A stretch of 64,000 bases of DNA from Streptomyces sp. NRRL WC-3605 (GTDB lineage Bacteria; Actinomycetota; Actinomycetes; Streptomycetales; Streptomycetaceae), in contig NZ_LLZN01000053.1 of NCBI RefSeq assembly GCF_001509795.1, forward strand, positions 1 through 64,000. The letters are read 5' to 3'. Under the pieces are notes generated by a model, which saw nothing but the letters and a program-made list of their open reading frames with translations, was not told where the DNA came from and did no database searches. The translations under genes were made by a program, and so were the position numbers. Numbering within the stretch: position 1 is the first letter of the stretch; each line of letters starts with the position of its first letter. Shown piece after piece: positions 1 through 6,875 of this stretch.

Positions 1-1
1 C

Positions 2-262
2 TTCTCGGAGATCGATTACGAGCGCAACAAGGCAGCCTGGCTGAAGGACCAGCCACCGGTGCCCCTCACCCCCGAAGACGTCTTCTCGCAGCTCGACCGG
101 TTCCAGGGAGATGCCCGCGCCCGCGGCATCACCCACACCACGTTCCGGCACCTCACCGAGGCACTGAGCCTCAACGGCTCCCAGCGCGATGAGCTACGCC
201 AACTCCTCATCAACAGTCGGCCGGATCATTACGATGCTCCGCTGTGGAACATCGGGGCATGA
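2..262 (+). CDS. Hypothetical protein, C-terminal part, cut by window edge
   Basis: The frame is open from base 2 to a TGA at 260-262, so the start lies outside the window. The visible 86 residues begin FSEIDYERNKAAW and end LWNIGA, with no membrane segment or motif I recognise. Codon use is typical high-GC coding sequence. The stop overlaps the ATG of the next gene (ATGA), so the two are probably translationally coupled. It lies in a region with integrative-element scars, so it may be cargo of such an element. I cannot assign a function. Confidence 0.6.
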   Translation, partial: FSEIDYERNKAAWLKDQPPVPLTPEDVFSQLDRFQGDARARGITHTTFRHLTEALSLNGSQRDELRQLLINSRPDHYDAPLWNIGA

Positions 263-501
263 GCGCATTCGCCAGCGACCCAGGCCTGGACGACGTCCGG
301 GACGCAGTAGGCCACGGCACAGAAGTCGACGTGGCCATACACCTCCTAGACGGCACCGTCAGGCTCTCGATCCTTTGGACACAGGAGATCCTGCTGAGCC
401 CCGACGACGCCGACCAGGTGGCCCAGGCACTTCAACGGGCCGCGGACCAGGCACGCAAGATCACATCAGCGGGACGATCGGACGAGCCAACCGAAGCCTG
501 A
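259..501 (+). CDS. Small hypothetical protein
   Basis: An 80-residue soluble protein. I start it at the ATG that overlaps the previous stop in an ATGA; an ATG 15 bases upstream (244) is also in frame. It contains DVAIHLLDGTVRLSILWTQE and then an acidic SPDDADQVAQALQRAADQAR helix, a pattern common in small Streptomyces element proteins of unknown role. No catalytic motif is visible. Its coupling to the upstream ORF suggests the two are co-expressed. Confidence 0.6.
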   Translation: MSAFASDPGLDDVRDAVGHGTEVDVAIHLLDGTVRLSILWTQEILLSPDDADQVAQALQRAADQARKITSAGRSDEPTEA

Positions 502-1015
502 ATCCGACTGAGTTACAACCTTCTCCACGGGTTCAAGCCCCGGCTACGCTCCGCTCCGCCGGGCGTGCTTCCCGGCTCCGCTGCGGGCGACGCTCCTGCC
601 TTCCGCCCGCTCCGCCCGCGCTGCCGACGCGCGCCCACAAGTGGATAGGGCCAGATGCCATGAGCCGATCACCGCATAACGCGGCCACGGTCAACAGTGC
701 CTTCAGCGGGGGATCGGCCGGCACCGGGATGGAGGGGGCGCCGCCGCCGACTGCGGGTCCGTAGATGGCGTGTGCGGGGAGCTCCCATCCCGTCCACCGC
801 CGACCCAGGCAGAGCCGAGCAGACGCGGCTCATGGCGTCCAGGTCGTTCGTACAGTGGCGCGCTCCACCTGGACGCCCTGAACCACGCCCGCTCCACGGT
901 GTGTGGGTCGACGGCGGACGGGATGGAGCCGGGGATAGGTAGTGGGGGTGCAGGTTGGGTGCCGGGTCTACGCCGGTACGTTGGCAACCCCAAGGCCGAC
1001 AGGAGGGCGAGGTCC
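502..1015. other. Gene-poor stretch with inverted repeats
   Basis: I see no credible gene here; open frames have poor codon bias and arginine- and proline-rich products. From about 770 to 940 the sequence is strongly palindromic (described separately). The last part carries the upstream region and RBS of the gene at 1016. Confidence 0.5.
787..924. repeat. Imperfect palindrome with nested inverted repeats
   Basis: Arms at 787-807 and 904-924 are inverted copies matching at 19 of 21 positions (right arm TGGGTCGACGG then CGGACGGGAT). Inside them is a perfect 11-bp inverted repeat, GGCGTCCAGGT at 834-844 and ACCTGGACGCC at 867-877. A third copy of the right arm occurs at 2522-2542, again upstream of a small gene. 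No transposase or target duplication is visible. It could be a palindromic repeat element or a shared upstream control element. Confidence 0.5.
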
Positions 1016-1408
1016 GTGCAGATAGCCGGAGTCGACTTGTACGTCAACCACCCGCTCATGGCTTTGGGGTCGCCGGACTGGATCCGTGACGACCTGGAGT
1101 TGGGGGGCGCTCCCGCTGCATCCTCCGACACTCATGTCATTGTCCGTGTGCAAGCGCAGACGGTTCTGATCAAGGTGCGGCTCTTCCGGGACCACGGCCA
1201 GGGTGTCGCCTCCGATCCGTCGTTTACCACGGTCTTCAATGGGTCGCTCTATTTGGCAGACCGGCGCTTCGTGATCGGTGACGTGCTGGGAGAGAGCCGA
1301 TTCGTCAAGTACATCGGGGGACCGCAACGGTGGCGGGTGCGGGTGGCAGTCGATGATCCGAAGGGGTACGCGCGTGCTGCCGACGTGGTTCTTTGCCTCG
1401 AGGAGTAA
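1016..1408 (+). CDS. Hypothetical protein
   Basis: A 130-residue protein. The start is the GTG at 1016, 9 bases after a strong AGGAGG at 1001-1006; the frame stays open farther upstream but codon use there is poor. Begins VQIAGVDLYVNHPLMAL and contains beta-rich segments (VIVRVQAQTVLIKVRLF, QRWRVRVAVDD). No membrane segment, signal peptide or known motif. It stands alone between the palindromic repeat and an attachment-like scar, as expected for element cargo. Function unknown. Confidence 0.6.
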   Translation: MQIAGVDLYVNHPLMALGSPDWIRDDLELGGAPAASSDTHVIVRVQAQTVLIKVRLFRDHGQGVASDPSFTTVFNGSLYLADRRFVIGDVLGESRFVKYIGGPQRWRVRVAVDDPKGYARAADVVLCLEE

Positions 1409-1756
1409 CGGCGACTCCGCTGTCAAGACTGCGAGCGACGGCTGACACCAACAAGCTCGAACAGCAGCGATCGGCGCCGAACCTCAGTGGACGATCGGTC
1501 GCAGCGTAAGACCGGTTGGTCAATGTCCGCAGTCCCCGGTGATGGACCTGATAAGGATGAGGCCAGACATCAAAGACTAGGCCTAGGGCGCCGGCCACAC
1601 CGTCGGTCGGCGCCCTCGTATTGGCTCGGTCATTGGGACTCCACCGACCTACACGCCGAGAGCGAGGCCTCATCAACCGAGTCGCACCAGTTCGCAGTCG
1701 AGTTCGTTAACGGCTGATCGACAAAGAAGTCCCCAGGCCACCAGAGATACGGTAAT

Positions 1757-1777
1757 CGCGTGCCAGATCCGTGCCAG
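1757..1777. repeat. 21-bp direct repeat, left copy
   Basis: This 21-bp segment, containing TGCCAGATCCGTGCCAG, recurs exactly at 3113-3133, where it lies inside the 3' end of an integrase fragment. Its complement encodes the SGTDLAR-type tail of that protein, so this copy may be the last trace of a second integrase gene. Confidence 0.55.
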
Positions 1778-1862
1778 GTCGTGCGGGGAACCACGGGGAA
1801 TGGCGGGGACAGGAAGCCGGCCTCCCGGGTCATACAGCCGCTTCGCCGCGCGTCAGCCCCAC

Positions 1863-1900
1863 AACCGCCCTCCGAAGCCGCAAGCTTCCCAAGCTGATAT
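1863..1900. other. Degenerate attachment-site-like sequence
   Basis: AACCGCCCTC is followed by AAGCTTCCCAAGCTGA, matching the layout at 2990-3022 (AACCGCCCTC, then AGCTTCCCAAGCTGA) that leads into the tRNA-Gly 3' half. Here the match stops after the anticodon stem, and the T-arm and acceptor are gone. I infer an older or recombined attachment site. Confidence 0.4.
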
Positions 1901-1966
1901 TTCTCCAGGGCATCGCAGTTGGTCGCTCCCACGACGAGGCCGGCTGCCGTCGTAGACGATGGCCAC

Positions 1967-2353
1967 ATGCGTTACTTCAATGGGACGGGCTGGCTCGCTA
2001 TGTTCACAGGCACGGAGACGATGATCGCTCGGACAGTGCACGTGGACGCCTGGGACGAGGCGACGGGCGTCGCACTTGTGGTCGATCCCAAACGCGGTAC
2101 ACGCCGCCCGGTGACGGACTATCCAGACTTCTCCCACCTGGAGCAGGCCAGCCAGATAGTGGCCGCCATCCCCGGAGGCGGCTGGCGTGCGTACTGGAAG
2201 GACGAGGGACCCGACAACGGGCCACTGACCGAGCAGGTGCTCGCGTGGCTGATTACGGCTAAGGGGCAAGCCACCCCGATCACCGTCGATGCCCACGGAC
2301 ACGTGGACGACGCTGAGAGCGCCGATTGCCTGATCCCGCCGGGGGAGGAGTGA
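1967..2353 (+). CDS. Hypothetical protein
   Basis: A 128-residue protein starting MRYFNGTGWLAMF. ATG 1967 is chosen because the upstream frame has no ATG or GTG with good codon use; no clear Shine-Dalgarno precedes it, so the start is uncertain. Contains PGGGWRAYWKDEGPDNGPLTEQVLAW and ends in an acidic DDAESADCLIPPGEE tail. The middle looks like a short beta-barrel-type fold but I recognise no family. Lies between the two attachment-like scars, so probably element cargo. Confidence 0.55.
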   Translation: MRYFNGTGWLAMFTGTETMIARTVHVDAWDEATGVALVVDPKRGTRRPVTDYPDFSHLEQASQIVAAIPGGGWRAYWKDEGPDNGPLTEQVLAWLITAKGQATPITVDAHGHVDDAESADCLIPPGEE

Positions 2354-2521
2354 AGCAGCCGACCCTGCGCCACCGTCTCAGTTTCCGTCTCATTCAGCCC
2401 CGTTCACGGCCGTTCAGATAGGACCGGAAGCCAGCTCTCACCCGGAGGCCAGCCGTCCATGAACCCAGGTGAACGCCCCTGCACGCGTTCCACCGCCCCA
2501 CCAACACGGTCGGAAAGCGTG

Positions 2522-2542
2522 TGGGTCGACGGCAAACGGGAT
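2522..2542. repeat. Third copy of palindromic-repeat arm
   Basis: TGGGTCGACGG followed by CAAACGGGAT matches the arm at 904-924 with two differences, in the same orientation and about 45-90 bases upstream of a small gene in both cases. The partner inverted arm is absent here. Confidence 0.45.
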
Positions 2543-2585
2543 GGGGGCTGGGGGTGAGGGGTGGGTTGAGGTAGAGGATGCTGCC

Positions 2586-2876
2586 ATGGCAGATGAACCG
2601 AGACGCCCTCTCAGCGAGCTTCGCAAAGGCGAGAGAGTCCAAGCAACGATCACTAGTCACCAGGCATGGGGCCTCACGGCAAGGCTCGACGAGTACGACC
2701 CGGTGGGCGCCTCATTGGACACGATTCGCCGCAGAAGCGAGCCGGGAGTGAAGCGACTCGTGCAGGAACTGCCGCCAGTGGGGGCAACCGTCGACCTGGT
2801 CATAGGCGAGGTGCGCGACTGGCACAGGAAGCCGTGGATATGGGTCGACCTCACGGCACCCAAGCCCGAGGAATGA
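2586..2876 (+). CDS. Small protein with S1/OB-like sequence
   Basis: A 96-residue protein from ATG 2586 (MADEPRRPLSELRKGERVQ). The pattern GERVQATITSHQAWGLTARL, and later VGATVDLVIGEVRDW, resembles the strand order of S1-type OB folds, which would suggest nucleic-acid binding; this is inference from pattern only. The RBS is weak (GAGG about 8 bases upstream). It is the last gene before the tRNA-Gly scar, within the presumed integrative element. Confidence 0.55.
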   Translation: MADEPRRPLSELRKGERVQATITSHQAWGLTARLDEYDPVGASLDTIRRRSEPGVKRLVQELPPVGATVDLVIGEVRDWHRKPWIWVDLTAPKPEE

Positions 2877-3006
2877 CGGTCCTTCGCACCACAACCGCAC
2901 CAGAACGAGCGGGGAACAGCGGGGAACCACGGTGACAGAGCCGAGCCCACCGAGGCCCGCGCTCGACCGTTCCCCCAGGTCAGTCCCAGAACCGCCCTCA
3001 AATGCC

Positions 3007-3055
3007 GCAGCTTCCCAAGCTGAGAGCGGGAGTTCGATTCTCGTCACCCGCTCCA
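3007..3055 (+). pseudogene. 3' half of tRNA-Gly(CCC), attachment-site scar
   Basis: The anticodon arm with loop TTCCCAA (anticodon CCC), variable region, T-loop TTCGATT, acceptor strand CACCCGC, discriminator T and an encoded CCA are all present. The 5' half (which should begin GCGGGTG) is missing. The T-stem has a G-G mismatch, so this is not a working tRNA. Tyrosine-recombinase elements typically leave exactly such a tRNA 3' end at one border, so I read it as an att site. Confidence 0.75.
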
Positions 3056-3060
3056 CGAAG

Positions 3061-3087
3061 AAGGCCCAGGTCAACGACCCGGGCCTT
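3061..3087 (+). terminator. Hairpin after tRNA fragment
   Basis: AAGGCCCAGGTC pairs with GACCCGGGCCTT across an AAC loop and is followed by TCT. It looks like the original tRNA terminator carried along with the tRNA 3' end. Confidence 0.6.
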
Positions 3088-3104
3088 TCTGCCGTCCGTG
3101 GTGA

Positions 3105-3299
3105 TCACTCGCCGCGTGCCAGATCCGTGCCAGAACGCTTCTCGTCGGCCTCTCGGAAGGCGGCGGCCCGAGCCTTTCGGACGGTCGCGTCGAGCCCGGC
3201 GGCAACCTCTTCCTGACGCTCCTCGTCGGAGTGCTGATAGATCAGCGCCGCCTCTTCGGACGACTGCAGGTTGCTGCGGGACGAATAGGTCGCTCCGTT
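3105..3299 (-). pseudogene. Integrase (tyrosine recombinase) C-terminal fragment
   Basis: The complement reads EEAALIYQHSDEERQEEVAA and ends SGTDLARGE. This matches the C-terminus of Streptomyces tyrosine recombinases, where the Tyr of ALIYQH is the catalytic nucleophile. Upstream codons do not continue into the R-H-R catalytic core, so only about 64 residues survive. It lies just beyond the tRNA-Gly scar, where an integrase gene normally abuts its attachment site. Its position outside the left element suggests a second, tandem element. Confidence 0.65.
3113..3133. repeat. 21-bp direct repeat, right copy
   Basis: Exact match to 1757-1777; here it encodes the tail of the integrase fragment. 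Confidence 0.55.
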
Positions 3300-3311
3300 A
3301 GGGTGCGCCGC

Positions 3312-3512
3312 ATGACCGACGACGCCCCGGACTGTCCTGCGTGCAGCCGGCCCTTGAAGGCGGGCGGCCTTATCCTCACCAAGCGCGAGGAGGATGGCCG
3401 GCGCGCCTGCCGGTCGCTCTGGGGGTGTGGCAGCCGGCATGTCTGGTGGCGCTGGGCCGATCGGCCGGACGAAGCTTTGGAAGCCTGCCCGGTGCCCGGG
3501 CTCTTCCGCTGA
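3312..3512 (+). CDS. Small zinc-ribbon-like protein
   Basis: A 66-residue protein, MTDDAPDCPACSRPL at the start and ending DEALEACPVPGLFR. The CPAC pair plus later Cys residues (RACRSLWGCGSRHVWWRW) suggests a small zinc-binding module, although the second pair is spaced irregularly. The Trp-rich RHVWWRWADRP segment is characteristic of a small Streptomyces family of unknown role. A weak AGGGTG lies upstream. It starts 12 bases after the integrase fragment on the opposite strand. Confidence 0.6.
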   Translation: MTDDAPDCPACSRPLKAGGLILTKREEDGRRACRSLWGCGSRHVWWRWADRPDEALEACPVPGLFR

Positions 3513-3743
3513 CAGCAACGAGCGTTGACGCCGGCTATTCGCGGCGACGACGTCCGGTTCTGGCGCGCGAGGCCAGTCCGGACCAAGCCGAGGGTAGATC
3601 GAACTCCTGAAGCGGTGCTCAGCGCCTGACCTCCCCACCTGTAGCTCGCAAGGAGGGACGCCCGGACGACTCGCCTCGGGGCGGCAGCCCTGACGTCGCA
3701 CAAGGACACGGCCTGATGGCCTTGGCGCCCGCGGCCTTCGGGC

Positions 3744-4517
3744 TCAGGACTTGGCGGCTTCGGCTTCGGCCTTCTCTTTCATCGGCTTGTAGGTCACATC
3801 CCATAGGCCGGGGTTCCTGTGCAGGTCCGACACCAGGAGACGGAACAGTTTCGCGTCGAAGTTGGCGAAGTACAGACCGCCGTCGATGTTGTGGCCGTTG
3901 ACGACGATCGTGGGTGTGCCGGGGCCGATGGGATCGTCGCCGGTCTGCCGGTAGGCCTGCTGGGAGGCGGTGATGAACGAGCGGTACTTCATCGCCCTGA
4001 CCGCCGAGTCGAAGGCGGTGTCGCGAAGCCCTGGAACCTTCTCTGCAAGCTTCAGGAGGCGGTCCGTGGTGAACCCGCCACTGTTCTCGACGGCAGCCTG
4101 GTTCTTGAAGAGCACCGCGTGGTACTCGACGAACTTCCCCTTCTCCAGAGCGGCACGCAGCGCGTTGACAGCTCGCTTCGAGCCGTCGCCGCCGAGCCGG
4201 TCGTCCTTGAAGGAAGCGAAGGTGTACTCGGCCTTGATCTGCCCCGTGAGCAGCAGCTTTTGAAGTGCCACAGCGCCCGTCCGCTCGTACTCCTCGACGA
4301 CAGGGCAGCGCGGATCCTCGTACACATGCACCGTCGAGCTGGCCGCAGGGTTCCCGACCACGATCGTCGTGCCGTCGTGGGCCCGCCGCTCCGGCAGCCT
4401 CTCGGCGGACGTGTATCGGTTGGCGCCCTCCGCCCCGGACCCGCCCGGCGCGCACCCGGCGAAGGCTCCTATGAGACCTACCGTGATGACTGCGCGAACT
4501 GTTCTGCTGGTCTTCAT
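3744..4517 (-). CDS. DsbA-family thioredoxin-fold lipoprotein
   Basis: A 257-residue exported protein. The N-terminus MKTSRTVRAVITVGLIGAFAGC is a lipoprotein signal with the lipid-accepting Cys at residue 22. The mature part has the DsbA/Mrp-like thioredoxin fold: TTIVVGNPAASSTVHVYEDPRCPVVEEYE, a helical insert (ALRAALEKGKFVEYHAVLF), then the cis-Pro region GTPTIVVNG. The usual CxxC is CPVV here, so the resolving Cys is missing and a normal disulfide exchange is unlikely; a chaperone, isomerase or monothiol role is possible. Transcribed away from the window start as a single gene. Confidence 0.8.
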   Translation of the reverse strand: MKTSRTVRAVITVGLIGAFAGCAPGGSGAEGANRYTSAERLPERRAHDGTTIVVGNPAASSTVHVYEDPRCPVVEEYERTGAVALQKLLLTGQIKAEYTFASFKDDRLGGDGSKRAVNALRAALEKGKFVEYHAVLFKNQAAVENSGGFTTDRLLKLAEKVPGLRDTAFDSAVRAMKYRSFITASQQAYRQTGDDPIGPGTPTIVVNGHNIDGGLYFANFDAKLFRLLVSDLHRNPGLWDVTYKPMKEKAEAEAAKS

Positions 4518-4630
4518 CAGACTCCTGTCCCACCCCTGTGAATGGGCAGACTTTACGGTTCCCCGTACGGGAGTCGCATCACGGATTCGGGCGACGCCGG
4601 AGCATCACCGAGCGGCGATCGGCCGGCGTG

Positions 4631-4984
4631 TCAGGGATAGCGCGGGAGTCCGCCGAGGTCCGGGAGTTCGTCCTCGAAGTCGCAGGCGGCGACGGCGTCG
4701 AGGCCGCGGTTCCAGCACGCTGTGAGCACGCGTGCCACCGCTTCGACGAGGACGGGGTCGGGGTCGTCGGCTTCCGCCTCGATCGTGAACGGCCACCCGA
4801 TGAAGTCGGCGGCCAGTCCGTCGTCCGGGTTGTCCCGGACCTCGAAGACCATTCGACCTGATCGGATCATGTAGTGATCGTCGGCGGAGGCGCCGAGAGT
4901 CGCCGCGACGAGCGCGGTCACGGACTCGCGATTGCCGCCCCGTAGGAAGATCTGGCAGTCCCCGTAGTCCTTCGCTGTGTTCAC
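4631..4984 (-). CDS. Hypothetical protein, possible immunity-type
   Basis: A 117-residue protein starting with a GTG (VNTAKDYGDCQIFLRGG) that has GAGGAG about 8 bases upstream; the start overlaps the TGA of an upstream frame (GTGA). Contains DNPDDGLAADFIGWPFTIEAEADD and ends AVAACDFEDELPDLGGLPRYP. Soluble, acidic, no signal. The overall pattern resembles Streptomyces proteins with an FxxWPFxxEVE segment that I have seen only as hypothetical. It lies downstream of a decayed PIN-domain region. Confidence 0.65.
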   Translation of the reverse strand: MNTAKDYGDCQIFLRGGNRESVTALVAATLGASADDHYMIRSGRMVFEVRDNPDDGLAADFIGWPFTIEAEADDPDPVLVEAVARVLTACWNRGLDAVAACDFEDELPDLGGLPRYP

Positions 4985-5684
4985 GCGGCCTGCTCCTCTC
5001 TCTCGACCAGGATGCCGTTCTCGAACCGGGCGCCGGCGCGGACCAGGGGGACCAGATCGGCGCCGGTGCGCGCGCCAGCGTGTCTGGGCGGACTCTGCGA
5101 GCTTGCACGCCATCGCCGGAGCGGCGGCCGACTGCCGGCCCCACGGGTGACGCTGCAGCACTGTGGCACTCGGGTGGTGTCGTGGATGTTGTGCTCGGGC
5201 AGATCGTATGCGTGCCGGGCGATGGCGCAGTAGTCGGCGTCGTCGTGCAGGACTGCCAGTCCGTGATGGGTTGCGGTCGCGCCGATGACGACGTCCACGG
5301 CCGAAGCGCTCCCGCCGCCGTGGTGAATGTCTGGTCGTCCGCGCGAAGGGCAAGGACTTCGCCGTGAGTGTGGACGACGCCGAACGGGGCGCCGCACTGC
5401 TGAACTCCCTGGGCGCGAAGTCGCCGCGGTGAGAACCCGGTTCCGGGTGGTGGGACTTCAGGATGCCGCCGTCGTGAAGGTCCGCCACTCCCGGTTCTCC
5501 GGGCGGGGTCGGGCACGATCCCGCACATCTCCTCCACCATGTCCGCAGTCTGTGACAACGGTGTCCTGGAACGACGGCGAGCGGATCCTTCCGGCTCGTG
5601 CGGCTCTCATAGTGAGCGAGTGACCACGGAGCCGGAAGCGGCTTCTTCATTCACCACCGACCACTGTTCTTCCAGGGGGATCCG
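4985..5684. other. Decayed coding region
   Basis: Several reading-frame scraps but no intact gene. On the minus strand are a PIN-like fragment (5178-5310) and a tail reading ADLVPLVRAGARFENGILVE that abuts the gene at 4984. On the plus strand about 5330-5431 a well-coded tail reads FAVSVDDAERGAALLNSLG and ends AKSPR. They look like remains of at least three genes. Confidence 0.5.
5178..5310 (-). pseudogene. PIN-domain toxin (VapC-like) fragment
   Basis: The complement reads SAVDVVIGATATHHGLAVLHDDADYCAIARHAYDLP when read in pieces. This is the C-terminal half of a PIN domain, with the conserved D-x-x-I-x-A-T-A and LHDDxDY acidic motifs that hold the metal ions. The N-terminal half with the first catalytic Asp is not recognisable in any frame. 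The fragment has no start, so it is treated as a dead toxin gene. Confidence 0.55.
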
Positions 5685-6371
5685 ATGTTCCGCGCCCACC
5701 ACCGCAAGGCCCTTCTCGTCTCCGCCGCCCTCGTCGGCGGCACCCTGCTGATGACCGCCTGCGAGGACGGGGACGCTGCCAAGGACACCGGTGCCGCCCG
5801 GAGTTCCGCGCCCGCGTCGGGTGCCGCCGCGTCCGCCACGCCGTCCGGTCCGGCGGCCGCGGGGAGCGGCAAGGGGGCAGGTGCGAAGGGCGAGGGGACC
5901 GACGACTCGGCCGGTGCCGGTGACGGTGCCGGTTCCGGTGTCGACGCCGGCGACGGCACGCGGGTACCCGTCGAGCAGGGCTGCGGTGCCAACGACATCA
6001 CGTGGAGCACCCGGTCCGCGAGCCAGGCGGGCGGCTACATCCTGGTCATGGCCAAGGCCAAGCCGGGGATCACCTGCTACCTGCCCGGTACCCACCCGGT
6101 CGTGGCCTTCGGGTCCGACGGCACCGAGGCGGGTCCCGCGGAGCAGGCCGTCGGTGAGCCGATCAAGCTGACCGGGGGCACGACCGCGTACGCCGGGGTG
6201 AACCCGAAGACGACCGGCACGAACGACGGCAAGGAACTGGACTCCATCATCGTCGCCGTCGACGACTCGGACGCGAACCCTGTCTCCCTGAAGGTCGGCA
6301 CCATCACGGTCGACAAGGCGATCGTCACCAACTGGCACACGGCGCCGAAGGACGCGGTTCCGTTCAGCTGA
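5685..6371 (+). CDS. DUF4232-type lipoprotein
   Basis: A 228-residue exported lipoprotein. Signal MFRAHHRKALLVSAALVG leads to lipobox LMTAC with the modified Cys at residue 26. Residues 30-95 are a low-complexity Ala/Gly/Ser/Asp linker. The C-terminal domain from about 97 begins QGCGANDITWSTRSASQAGGYILV and has two Cys (GC and ITCYLPG), the arrangement of the DUF4232 domain common in Streptomyces surface lipoproteins. RBS AGGGGG lies about 8 bases before the ATG. Monocistronic, closed by a strong hairpin. Confidence 0.8.
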   Translation: MFRAHHRKALLVSAALVGGTLLMTACEDGDAAKDTGAARSSAPASGAAASATPSGPAAAGSGKGAGAKGEGTDDSAGAGDGAGSGVDAGDGTRVPVEQGCGANDITWSTRSASQAGGYILVMAKAKPGITCYLPGTHPVVAFGSDGTEAGPAEQAVGEPIKLTGGTTAYAGVNPKTTGTNDGKELDSIIVAVDDSDANPVSLKVGTITVDKAIVTNWHTAPKDAVPFS

Positions 6372-6392
6372 ACCGAGGGGCGACACGGATGA

Positions 6393-6419
6393 GGGGCGGG
6401 CCGGTCACCGGCCCGCCCC
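6393..6419 (+). terminator. Hairpin after lipoprotein gene
   Basis: A perfect 13-bp stem, GGGGCGGGCCGGT with ACCGGCCCGCCCC, around a single C. It sits between the end of the lipoprotein gene and the opposing gene, so it may act in both directions. Confidence 0.7.
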
Positions 6420-6587
6420 GCTCCGCGTTCACGCGTGGCGGGCGCGCAGTATGCGTTCCATCCTGGCGTCCAGCTCCGCGCGTTCCTTAACGGTGCGCTC
6501 CGTCGAGACGGCGTGGACGGTGTGACCCGGGCGCGGCGGCACGCCGAACACGGGCCAAGGTGCACCGGCCGGAAGAGGAGGTCGTCG

Positions 6588-6875
6588 TCAGTGGCGTCCG
6601 GGGTGGCCGGAGTGCAGTTCGACGCCGACCCGGCACGGTACGGGAGGCAGGGCGCCGGAGAACGGCGCGGGGCGCGCGGCGGACGTGCCGAGGAGGGCGG
6701 CAGCGTGTTCGGCGTCGAGCGCGAACTCGATGCGGTCGCACTCCGCGGGGCGGTCGGCGGGACCGACGACGAGGTGGAACGCCACCCCGCCCTCGGCGTC
6801 CTGGTTGGCGGTGACCAGGGCGTCGACGACACCGGAGATCTCGTGCCGGGTGATGGTCCGGGACTGCGGTTTCAT
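6588..6875 (-). CDS. Hypothetical protein coupled to MocR-type regulator
   Basis: Up to the first stop this gives 95 residues, MKPQSRTITRHEISGVVDAL to HSGHPGRH. The ATG overlaps the stop of the upstream regulator (ATGA) and AGGAGG precedes it. Well-coded sequence continues past the stop: LLFRPVHLGPC in another frame, then STERTVKERAELDARMERI ending RARHA at 6429 in the original frame. This suggests the natural protein was about 145 residues and has been disrupted by indels, or that the stop is recent. No known domain. Confidence 0.55.
   Translation of the reverse strand: MKPQSRTITRHEISGVVDALVTANQDAEGGVAFHLVVGPADRPAECDRIEFALDAEHAAALLGTSAARPAPFSGALPPVPCRVGVELHSGHPGRH

Larger units (their letters stand above)
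1409..1966. other. Gene-poor stretch with attachment-like scar
   Basis: No convincing gene. It holds a GC-rich hairpin near 1586-1614, one copy of a 21-bp direct repeat (1757-1777) and a degenerate tRNA-Gly anticodon-arm match (1863-1900). It reads as leftover ends of integrated DNA. Confidence 0.45.
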
